Assembly (NCBI GenBank): GCA_022496805.1 | Contig: CM040099.1 | Span: forward strand, 17,262,531-17,326,530 | DNA: 64,000 nt | Direction: 5' to 3' | Source: Pohlia nutans | Taxonomy: Eukaryota; Streptophyta; Bryopsida; Bryales; Mniaceae | In this document: positions 56,385-64,000 of the stretch, piece after piece | How positions within the stretch are numbered: the first letter of the stretch is position 1 | How the letters are laid out: the number at the start of each line of letters is the position of its first letter | Notes under the pieces: generated by a model | Database searches by the model: none | Told to the model about the DNA's origin: nothing | What the model saw: the letters and a program-made list of their open reading frames with translations, nothing else | Translations under genes and position numbers: made by a program

Positions 56385-56505
56385 CGACGGCCTTTTCCCC
56401 GACTGCCCCGACTGCCTCGTTTGCCCCGTCTGCCCCGACTGCCCCGACTGCCACGTCTGCCCCGTCTGCCCCGTCTGCCCCGACTGCCCCGTCTGCCAGG
56501 CCGTT
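56385..56505. repeat. CCCCGACTGCCCCGTCTGCC array upstream of the copy C transposase
   Basis: About ten almost regular 9- to 12-base units lie 260 bases upstream of the transposase ATG. Composition like the array found after the gene in copy B. Confidence 0.9.
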
Positions 56506-56767
56506 CGTGTGAAATGTATAAATGTCAGCCATTTTGCATCATTCCCTGCTCAACTCATCATAGTGTTGTCTTGAGACTGTAGTTCTGATTGAACTATTGC
56601 ATGAGACCCATTGATTGAGTTGGGTCCAAGGTTTCTTTTGGAGCATTCGTTGTCCAACTCATCATAGTGTTGTTTTGAGACTATGGTTCTACTTGAACCA
56701 TTGCATGAGACCCGTTGATTGAGTTGGGCCCAATTTCTGTTGGAGGTTTAGGTGGTTCACTTTAGCA

Positions 56768-58218
56768 ATGCCGCAGCGTACAGAGGAATGGGATAAGTGG
56801 TTCAAGGATTTAGGTGTGCTTGGGGGTACAAAGACTAGGAGAGTTGAATGCGTGTATTGCCAGAAGCAATACCTATACAGAGCTGATAGAATGTTGGCTC
56901 ATTTGGGGTACAGAGACGAACATAACTCTTCGGATGTTGGAGCATGCTCCAGAGTTCCACCAAATATCAGGGCACTCTTTGCTTCGTGTGAGGGAGTGCT
57001 TCCCGAGCCTCTCGAGATCATTGATAATGTTGGTAACGAGGAGCGTCGCATTAGAGAACTAGTACCCTCTGAGATTGATAATTGTTCAGGAGAGGGTACT
57101 GAAGTAGCAAATGATAACCCTCCATTGATTTCGTCGCAAAATTCTACCCATGGTGGAATTATCCTTCCTTCTGCACAAGTTCGAACTAGTTCGGCGGGAC
57201 GGGGTCTCCGTCAATTATCTATGCGAGAGGGGCTACAGTCATCTGCAAAGTTGACTTCGGATAGAATTTGGTCAACGGCGTTCTATGAAGCCAACATTCC
57301 ATTCAACGTTGTGAGACATCCGTCTTTTATCAACGCTGTTAAACAAACTGCAGCAATGAAATTAACGTACAAGCCTCCTTCATACTACGCCATGCGAACC
57401 TCTCTTTTGAAGGCTAGACGGGCACAAATACAGGTTGAGGTGACCGCTAAAACGAAGGATTCCATTCGCAAGTCTGGTGTAACGCTTTGTTCCGATGGAT
57501 GGGACAATGTTCCGAATCGGCCCCTCTTGAATGTACTGATGTGTTGTCCTGTTGGTGATACGTTCCTCGGATCTATTGATACGACGGGCGATAAAAAGGA
57601 TGCACCTTACATTGCTGAAGAAATGTCTGCACATATCAATAGAGTAGGTCCCGCCAACGTGGTTCAAGTCTGCACTGACAATGCTAGCAGTATGGTGGCA
57701 GCGGGCCGCATATTAACCCAAAGACATCCTCACCTTTATTTTCAAGGATGTTGTGCCCACATCATGGACCTACTTTTGCAAGACTGGGGTTCGGAAAGAT
57801 GGGTAAAAAGCTTGGTGAAAAAGGCTCGAAAGATTTGCGTTTTTGTAAGAAATCACCATGCTCCACAAGCCGTGTTTCGAGTGTACTCGCCCAACCACAT
57901 TCTACGCTTGCCTGCAGACACCCATTTTGTAACCAATTTCATCATGATTGAAAGACTTCTACAAGTTAGGGGGCTTTAGAGAGGATGATCCTAGATGATC
58001 GATGGGGTATATATTTAATAGAATTAATGCATGCAAGAGGAGGCAATTCTCACGAAACAATGGGAGCCGTGCGGCGTTCGATTCGTTCGGATGGGTTTTG
58101 GAATTCTTGCGAGAATTTCTTGTTTATGGTTACGCCTGTTTTAGAGGTTCTCCATGTTTTTTATGGAAAACAACCTGCGATGGGGAAGGCGTGGCTAATC
58201 ATGCATGAATTACAAAAA
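56768..58218 (+). pseudogene. hAT transposase of copy C, part 1 (N-terminal)
   Basis: The ATG at 56768 starts a protein with a BED-like zinc site (C28, C31, H45, C60). It has a DUF659/RNase H-like region with GVTLCSDGWDN and QVCTDNASSM, likely carrying the first two catalytic Asp, and YFQGCCAHIMDLLLQDWG. At about 57970 a G-run slip shifts the frame; the correct frame resumes as ALERMILDD and continues to MGKAWLIMHELQK. There the Copia element is inserted, after 58218. Part 2 resumes at 63677. Similarity to copy A is clear throughout, but the termini and arrays differ, so these are two related subfamilies. Confidence 0.85.
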
Positions 58219-58474
58219 TATTGAGGTAATTGATGCAACGTAGTATTGCTAGAAGCCAAAGACGTACGGGTGCTAAATAATGGTGTGTGGGAGGAGGGGT
58301 TAGGCATGGGCTGATCTCTAGAGTGTCCTTGTGATGAGTTATCCCATATGGTTTGTCCATGGTGACCTCCTAGTGTACACTACTTAAGGTGGAAGGCCTT
58401 TGAGTAAAGATCATCTCTTTCTACGCATTCCTTGTGTTTGTGTGTGTGCCTTGTGCAATCTTCTCTACCTTCAA
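58219..58474 (+). repeat. 5' LTR of the Copia element
   Basis: 256 bases, TATTGAGG to CTTCAATA. It contains ATTGCTAGAAGCC near the start and CTACTTAAGG (58380-58389), a possible TATA-like region. Confidence 0.9.
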
Positions 58475-58488
58475 TAGGTTATGGGCCC
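58475..58488 (+). promoter_or_regulatory. Primer-binding site complementary to the anticodon arm of initiator tRNA-Met
   Basis: GGTTATGGGCCCAC abuts the LTR. It is the complement of GTGGGCCCATAACC, the anticodon stem-loop (CAT) of plant initiator tRNA-Met as I recall it, not of its 3' end. This matches the half-tRNA priming known from Drosophila copia. Confidence 0.7.
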
Positions 58489-59297
58489 ACTCATGTGTGT
58501 TTCATGAGTATTAGATTGCATTTGTGCAAGTATTTTGAGGTCGGTGCGCAACGGGCGGTTTTGGAGCATTGTTGGAGGTTTTGGAGCTTGTTGAAGCGTT
58601 GGTGTTTCTTGGAGGTGTGCATGGGCTGAAGTTACATGTTGGAGCACTCTCTTTGGTCAATTTCTTCCCTTGATCTCCTTCTTTTCTTTCTTCTATCTCT
58701 TCGTTGCGAGTGGAACTTCGTTTGGTTCAATTGTGAGCATTTGAGTAAATGCAAGTGATTTGTGAGGTGTGAAGGCTCTCGTGGAGGGTCTACCATCTGA
58801 TCCTAGTGATTAGGCACTTGCTTTGAGGTGTTGCATGTGTTTCATGCTCTTGGGGTGCTCAAATTTTCATTTGGAGCTAGTTTGTGCACAAAGGTGCGGT
58901 TTTGAGCAATTTCAATGCGATTGGGGTTTTGAGGGACTTGTGTGAGTTCATGTGCATTGAGTGAGTGCTCTTGAAGGACACAAAGGTGTCATTGACGTGC
59001 ATTGAGTGTTTGGGGACACTAAGGCGTCGTATTGAAGCATTTGGAGTTGTTTTGAGCTCCATTGAGTGATTTGAGGGGTTTTGGTGAGCCTCTTTGCATT
59101 TTTGGGTGAGGGTTCTCACATTTGAGTGTTGGGAGGCGTGTGTGGAGCACAAAAGTGCTGATCTAGTGTTTGGGGTTGTTTTAAACCCATTGGGTGCACA
59201 AAGGTGCAATATCAAAAAAAAAAATCAAAAAAAAACAAAGTTGTGTGTTTGAGTTTGAGGTTTCATTTGTGTGGGGAGGCATACGTAAGTGAGGATC
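58489..59297 (+). other. Untranslated leader of the Copia element
   Basis: About 800 bases between primer-binding site and ATG are T/G-rich, with many TTTGGAG, TTGAG and GTGCACAAAGGTGC phrases and an A-rich run at 59213-59237. No ORF of interest. A packaging signal would be expected here. Confidence 0.6.
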
Positions 59298-62200
59298 ATG
59301 GCATCTTTTGAGGGTGAGGGTCCCAAGGTCGTGGACAAGTTTGATGGGGTGAATTTCCACTTGTGGAAGTTCAAAATGGAGATGGTGATGGCCGAGAAGG
59401 AGTTGTGGGAGATTGTCGAGGGTAGTGAGGAACCTCCTTTATCTTCTACGGATCCTAGGATCATGCAAGCGTACACGAGGAGGGAGAAGAAGGCATTTGC
59501 CATTTTGGCACTCAACCTCGCGGATTCGCAACTTGCGCACATTCGTTCGTGCAAGACACCCGCGGAAGCATGGTCCAAGCTTTGCAACATTCACGAAGCG
59601 AAAACATTGGCCAACATTTTGTTTTTGAGGCGCAAGTTCTTCACCATCAAGATGAGCGAAGAAGATGACATGTTGGCGCACATCAACAAGGTCAAAGCTC
59701 TCGCGGATCAACTCAACGGTTGCGACGTGTCGGTTACGGATGGTGACATCGTGATGACACTTTTGGAGAGCCTTCCATCATCATACGAGTACCTCATCGT
59801 GGCGATGGAGTCAAGACCCATTACGGAGCTCACATTGGACTATGTGACCTCACGGTTGTTGCACGAGCTTTCGCGGCGAAAGGAGAACGAGTCTCGAGAA
59901 GATGGAGCGGCACTCGTGGCGAAGCAATCCAAGAATGGAGGCGGTGGGAGCTCAAGCGACAAGGTGTGCTTCTATTGTGGTAAGAAGGGCCACATTGCCA
60001 AATTTTGCTTCAAACGCAAGAGGGATGAGAAAGGGGAGAGTGCAAACAACACTAAAACTCGTGACGATGATGAGTACGCATTTACGGCTAGATATGAGGC
60101 AAGCATGAGCGATGGCATCGAGGGTGATGCAAGCATGAGTGATGGTATCGAGGGTGATGCAAGCATGAGTGATTGGATTGAGGTTGGTGATGAGTATGCA
60201 AACATGGCAAGCAATGTATCGTGCAATGGTAGTACGAGTGATTGGATTGTTGATTCGGGGGCTACAAGCCACATGTCACCACATAAAACTTGTTTTCATT
60301 CGTATGCTCTCATTAATCCAAGGAGAGTGATTTTGGGAGATGATACGGTGCTTGAGGCCGTTGGCAAGGGCCAAATTGTTGTAGACACCGAGGTGAGGGG
60401 TCGTGTGAAGACAATCACTATCCAAGATGTCCTCCACGTTCCCAAACTAACAGCAAATTTACTATCGGTGAGGCAATTAGTGGCAAAGCACTTGAGGGTT
60501 GAGTTTAGTGATAAGGGGTGTTATGTGTTGTCACCGAGTCGAGATGAGGTGGCCATCATTGAAGAACACGAGGGCTTGTACCACATCAAGTTCTCCAAGG
60601 TGCATTCGAAGGAATCGGCGGCGTTGGCGCATTCAAACTTGAAGGACGACAAGTTGGCGTTGTGGCATCGTCGACTTGGCCATTTGAACATCAAGAGTGT
60701 GAAGACACTACGCGGCATGGTAAGCGGTATGGATCTTCATCAATTGAAAGTGGATGCTTCTACATTCACGTGTGAAGGTTGCATTGAAGGCAAGCAACAA
60801 CGGTTGCCATTTGCGGGTGAAGGGGCGACACGGGCCACAAAAGTTTTGGAGATCGTGCATTCGGATGTGTGTGGCCCCATGAAGACCACATCGATGGGAG
60901 GTTGCAAGTACTTTGTGACCTTCATCGATGATTTTTCAAGGAAGATATGGCTCTACCCTATCAAAGCCAAGAGTGAGTGCTTTGAGAAGTTCAAGGAGTT
61001 CAAGACATTGGTGGAGAACCAATCCGAGTTGAAGATCAAGGTGTTTCGGTCGGACAATGGCGGCGAGTACATGTCCAAGAAATTTGACGAGCTTTTGAAG
61101 AATGAAGGCATCGCACGCCAAACTTCGGCCCCGTACACGCCTCAACAAAATGGAGTTGCGGAGCGCGCAAATCGCACCATTGTAGAGATGGCGAGGAGCA
61201 TGTTGCACGCTCAAAACTTGAAGTTGGACCTTTGGGCGGAAGCGGTGGTGAATGCGGTATACACACGCAATCGGTGTCCAACAAGCGCGGTTGAAGGCAT
61301 GACGCCGGAGCAAGCGTGGAGTGGGAGGCAACCATGTGTTGCACACATGCGCATCTTCGGATGCATTGCATATGCGAAGGTTCCCGACGAACGGAGGACG
61401 AAACTCGAGGCTAAGGCCTTGAAATGTGTGTTTCTTGGGTATTGTGAAGGTACCAAGGCGTATAGACTCATGTCGGTGGACACGAGGAAGATCATTCGGT
61501 CACGTGATGTGACATTTTGTGAGGAGTCTACGATGGAGGCTCCTTTGGAGGTTGGTCCAAGTGGGAGTAGTGGAGACGTTTTGGTGGACACACCCTCCAA
61601 GTCTCCTAGTGTTGTTGATGTAGGTGATGATGACGGTGATGACGAAGCTGGCGACACGGAGGTTGTTGAAGCGTCATCGAGCTCAAAGGCCAAGAATGGC
61701 GCAAAGGGCACGCAAGAGGAGCAAGTTTCTTCAAGCGAGCGGCGGTACCCCGAGAGATCGCGCAAGCCACCTGGAGAATGGTGGAAGAACCACATCTTCC
61801 CTCAAGTGGAGGACGAGCATGCGAATGTGGCATTATCGGATGGTCCATTGACCATTCGAGAAGCCATGCAAGGTGAGGATGCGGTCAAGTGGGAGCGCGC
61901 CATGCAAGAGGAGTACGACTCTCTAATTGCTAACGGTACGTGGCAATTAACTCCCATTCCAAAGGATCGCAACCCCATTGGTTGCAAATGGGTGTTTCGG
62001 ACAAAGAGGGATGTTTCGGGTATTGTTGTGCGTCACAAGGCAAGATTAGTAGCCAAGGGGTTCGCGCAAGTGCATGGGGTGGACTTTCACGAGACATTTG
62101 CTCCCGTGGCCAAGTTCACCACCATTCGATGCATTCTTGCCATTGGAGCGGCCTTGGACTTGGAGATGCATCAAATGGATGTGAAGACCGCATTTTTGAA

Positions 62201-63443
62201 TGGCGATTTGGAGGAGGACATCTACATGGTGCAACCTGAGGGGTTTGTGCAACAAGGTAAAGAGCACCTTGTTTGTAAGTTGCAAAAATCATTGTATGGG
62301 TTGAAACAATCTCCAAGAGCGTGGTACCAAAAGATTGACACGTTCTTGCTTGCACACGGGTTTACTAGGAGCATTGCGGATCATAGTCTCTACTTCATGC
62401 AAGAGGGGCAAAATGTGGTGATTGTGATCATATATGTTGATGATTTGATCATTCTTGCAAGCCTCATGAGTTTAATGAATGCATTAAAAGGCATGCTTGA
62501 GAGAGAGTACGAGATGAGTGATCTTGGAGAATTGCACTTTTGTCTTGGTGTTGAGTTTGTGCGTGATAGGGCTACACGCACTATCACCATGAGTCAAGGC
62601 AAGTATGTGATGGACGTGCTCAAGAGATTCGGGATGGAGGATTGTAAGCCCGTGGCAACACCATTGGATGCAAACTCTAAGCTCGTCAAGCTTTCGGAGG
62701 AGGAGTATGCGATGGAGGCTAAATCGATGGCGGAGGTGCCATACAAGCAAGCGGTGGGGTCGTTGATGTATGCGATGATTGCGACACGGCCCGACCTTGC
62801 GTATCCAATTAGCGTGGTGAGTCAACACATGGCGAGACCGGGCTCGATGCATTGGATGACGGTCAAGAGGATCATGCGTTATTTGAGGGGCACAAGCGAT
62901 GTGAAGTTGTGTCTTGGAGGCAAAGACATTGTGTTGAGCGGCTATTGTGACGCGGACTACGCGGGAGACACGAGCGATCGAAGATCGACAACGGGCTACA
63001 TGTTCAAGGTCGGATCGGGAGCGGTGTCGTGGAATAGCAAGCGGCAACAAACGACGGCGACATCAACGGTGGAGGCCGAGTACATGGCTACGAGCCATGC
63101 CACGAAGGAGGCCATTTGGTTGAGGCAACTAATGGTGGATGTGGGTTGCACACAAGGTGAGGCTACAACGATTATGTGTGACAACCAAGGGTGCATTTCA
63201 CTTGCAAAGAACCCTACACATCATTCACGCACGAAGCACATTGATGTGCAATACCACTTCATTCGGGAGAAGTTGGAATTGGGAGTTATACATTTGGAGT
63301 ATTGCCCAACGGAGCACATGGTGGCGGATGTGCTCACAAAGGGTCTTTGTAGAGACCGACACCAACGATTAGTAATAGCATTTGGACTTAGAGGCTTTGG
63401 CTCTACGCAAAGTGGGAGTATTGAGGTAATTGATGCAACGTAG
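59298..63443 (+). CDS. Copia Gag-Pol polyprotein, intact
   Basis: The ATG at 59298 gives 1381 residues; an upstream in-frame GTG is not needed. In order: Gag with a UBN2-like region; CCHC knuckle (224-237, CFYCGKKGHIAKFC); three copies of ASMSDGIEGD-like repeats (about 266-297); aspartic protease with VDSGA (D319); GAG-pre-integrase with H-x3-H and CEGC; integrase with D523, D586 and E622 (exact DD35E); reverse transcriptase with YVDD at 1046-1049; RNase H with CDADYAGD (about D1218). The stop TAG at 63441-63443 lies inside the 3' LTR. The order integrase before RT defines Copia. No frameshift or stop. It encodes all the enzymes required for mobility in one frame. Confidence 0.95.
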   Translation: MASFEGEGPKVVDKFDGVNFHLWKFKMEMVMAEKELWEIVEGSEEPPLSSTDPRIMQAYTRREKKAFAILALNLADSQLAHIRSCKTPAEAWSKLCNIHEAKTLANILFLRRKFFTIKMSEEDDMLAHINKVKALADQLNGCDVSVTDGDIVMTLLESLPSSYEYLIVAMESRPITELTLDYVTSRLLHELSRRKENESREDGAALVAKQSKNGGGGSSSDKVCFYCGKKGHIAKFCFKRKRDEKGESANNTKTRDDDEYAFTARYEASMSDGIEGDASMSDGIEGDASMSDWIEVGDEYANMASNVSCNGSTSDWIVDSGATSHMSPHKTCFHSYALINPRRVILGDDTVLEAVGKGQIVVDTEVRGRVKTITIQDVLHVPKLTANLLSVRQLVAKHLRVEFSDKGCYVLSPSRDEVAIIEEHEGLYHIKFSKVHSKESAALAHSNLKDDKLALWHRRLGHLNIKSVKTLRGMVSGMDLHQLKVDASTFTCEGCIEGKQQRLPFAGEGATRATKVLEIVHSDVCGPMKTTSMGGCKYFVTFIDDFSRKIWLYPIKAKSECFEKFKEFKTLVENQSELKIKVFRSDNGGEYMSKKFDELLKNEGIARQTSAPYTPQQNGVAERANRTIVEMARSMLHAQNLKLDLWAEAVVNAVYTRNRCPTSAVEGMTPEQAWSGRQPCVAHMRIFGCIAYAKVPDERRTKLEAKALKCVFLGYCEGTKAYRLMSVDTRKIIRSRDVTFCEESTMEAPLEVGPSGSSGDVLVDTPSKSPSVVDVGDDDGDDEAGDTEVVEASSSSKAKNGAKGTQEEQVSSSERRYPERSRKPPGEWWKNHIFPQVEDEHANVALSDGPLTIREAMQGEDAVKWERAMQEEYDSLIANGTWQLTPIPKDRNPIGCKWVFRTKRDVSGIVVRHKARLVAKGFAQVHGVDFHETFAPVAKFTTIRCILAIGAALDLEMHQMDVKTAFLNGDLEEDIYMVQPEGFVQQGKEHLVCKLQKSLYGLKQSPRAWYQKIDTFLLAHGFTRSIADHSLYFMQEGQNVVIVIIYVDDLIILASLMSLMNALKGMLEREYEMSDLGELHFCLGVEFVRDRATRTITMSQGKYVMDVLKRFGMEDCKPVATPLDANSKLVKLSEEEYAMEAKSMAEVPYKQAVGSLMYAMIATRPDLAYPISVVSQHMARPGSMHWMTVKRIMRYLRGTSDVKLCLGGKDIVLSGYCDADYAGDTSDRRSTTGYMFKVGSGAVSWNSKRQQTTATSTVEAEYMATSHATKEAIWLRQLMVDVGCTQGEATTIMCDNQGCISLAKNPTHHSRTKHIDVQYHFIREKLELGVIHLEYCPTEHMVADVLTKGLCRDRHQRLVIAFGLRGFGSTQSGSIEVIDAT
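60090..60195 (+). repeat. In-frame 30-bp repeats within the Copia gag region
   Basis: GCAAGCATGAG-GATGG-AT-GAGGGTGAT occurs three times (ASMSDGIEGD, ASMSDGIEGD, ASMSDWIEVGD) between the zinc knuckle and protease. Confidence 0.9.
63407..63418 (+). promoter_or_regulatory. Polypurine tract of the Copia element
   Basis: The purine-rich CAAAGTGGGAG directly precedes the 3' LTR at 63419, the expected plus-strand primer. Confidence 0.75.
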
Positions 63444-63676
63444 TATTGCTAGAAGCCAAAGACGTACGGGTGCTAAATAATGGTGTGTGGGAGGAGGGGT
63501 TAGGCATGGGCTGATCTCTAGAGTGTCCTTGTGATGAGTTATCCCATATGGTTTGTCCATGGTGACCTCCTAGTGTACACTACTTAAGGTGGAAGGCCTT
63601 TGAGTAAAGATCATCTCTTTCTACGCATTCCTTGTGTTTGTGTGTGTGCCTTGTGCAATCTTCTCTACCTTCAATA
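63419..63676 (+). repeat. 3' LTR of the Copia element
   Basis: 258 bases, identical to the 5' LTR apart from one extra TG unit. It includes the last codons and the stop of the polyprotein. Confidence 0.9.
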
Positions 63677-64000
63677 AAAAACACGTTCAAAAATTTGCGG
63701 ACCGTCCTTTCAATTTAGACCGTGATCTTGCAGAGAGTGCTTTAAACTCATTCCAAACCCGTTGGGGTTTGATGTTGACTGACCTCCATTGGGCTGGTGG
63801 CCTCCTCAATCCTTTCTTGATAGGCAAAATTACCCTTCACGAGAACCCGCGTGCACGACCAGCATTGAACCGCGTATTACGGAATTTGACTCTCGATGAA
63901 GCCACTTACCTAATGGCTATTACGGAGTTCCAAGACTTTATTGAAAGCAGGGGTGCATTTTAAGGAGTACCTCTTGCAGCAAGGGCCGATTTCCCTCCGC
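63677..64000 (+). pseudogene. hAT transposase of copy C, part 2, running off the window
   Basis: It continues part 1 without loss: HELQK joins HVQKFADRPFNLDRDLAESA. LTDLHWAGGLLNPFL and the run-up to the dimerisation region follow. An in-frame TAA at 63961-63963 interrupts the frame, after which GVPLAARADFPP still matches copy A (GLPVAAALNLEP). The dimerisation domain and its catalytic Glu lie beyond the window. Confidence 0.85.

Larger units (their letters stand above)
58219..63676 (+). mobile_element. Complete, young Copia LTR retrotransposon
   Basis: Two LTRs (58219-58474 and 63419-63676) share TATTGA and TCAATA ends and differ only by one TG unit in a short TG run. The host sequence carries AAAAA on both sides (58214-58218, 63677-63681), a 5-bp TSD. 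A primer-binding site follows the 5' LTR, a polypurine tract precedes the 3' LTR, and one uninterrupted polyprotein lies between. The insertion is in the coding sequence of the hAT transposase of copy C. Confidence 0.95.
55437..64000 (+). mobile_element. hAT element copy C, left part, running off the window
   Basis: The left terminus is CAGGGTTGTTCATC, with subterminal TGTCGGGA/TCCCGACA inverted motifs to about 55535. Then come a CCGACTGCCC array, a second array at 56385, and the transposase gene from 56768. The last 8 bases before the terminus are ACGAGGTG, and 199-206 of the window region shows the unoccupied target. A Copia element is nested in the transposase gene. The right end is outside the window. 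Confidence 0.85.

Noticed and set aside
59225..63196. Several minus-strand frames opposite the Copia polyprotein
   Set aside because: Shadows of a 1381-codon coding sequence with all expected Copia domains.

Overview
This is nuclear DNA from a eukaryote with a plant-type repeat landscape. Short CCCTAAA (Arabidopsis-type telomere) arrays, CACTA, hAT and Copia elements, tRNA-derived SINE-like pieces and GT-AG introns point to a streptophyte (a charophyte alga, bryophyte, lycophyte or fern). The style of the transposases makes me think of something like Chara, but nothing here proves a species. There is no bacterial operon structure, rRNA, true tRNA or CRISPR. Ordinary genes are almost absent; the window is mainly nested transposable elements, some with exact target-site duplications (TSDs).

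Layout. 0-5.9 kb: terminal piece of a repeat, a fold-back element, a 3.2-kb long-TIR element carrying a LINE remnant, and a frameshifted copy of an orphan gene. 5.9-10.8 kb: a CACTA element, then a minus-strand decayed gene whose upstream region is an array of ATCGGGCGATCCCCCGATG-like palindromes. 10.8-15.2 kb: fold-backs and MITEs. 15.2-26.0 kb: a complete 10.8-kb hAT transposon (ends CAGGGTTG/CAACCCTG, 8-bp TSD AATCTAGG) carrying a transposase gene and a protein-kinase-like gene, each bracketed by GACGG-rich arrays. 26-28 kb: short repeats and telomere-like tracts. 28-36 kb: a DUF7869-like gene, broken by stops, preceded by a 48-bp-period palindrome array, with the same palindrome in its intron, its coding sequence and its 3' flank. 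37.7-41.6 kb: a second copy of the orphan gene region with an intact 136-residue ORF. 47.0-49.1 kb: an internally deleted relative of a second hAT. 50.0-55.3 kb: a large inverted repeat with a 70-residue cysteine-rich gene in each arm. 55.4 kb to the end: a third hAT copy with its transposase gene split by a 5.46-kb, nearly LTR-identical Copia element with an intact 1381-residue polyprotein.

How it fits together. The hAT copies share one design: transposase plus short GC-rich repeat arrays next to the gene ends and element ends; the largest also carries a kinase-like ORF. The two genes beside the ATCGGG palindrome (minus strand near 8 kb, plus strand near 30 kb) share a parallel design: GCTGTT-rich leader, splice donor, palindrome array, ORF. 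These array-punctuated gene cassettes are the best candidates for something not yet described. Most TE genes are decayed by TAG/TGA stops and small indels, whereas the Copia element and the cysteine-rich gene pair look recent or under homogenisation.
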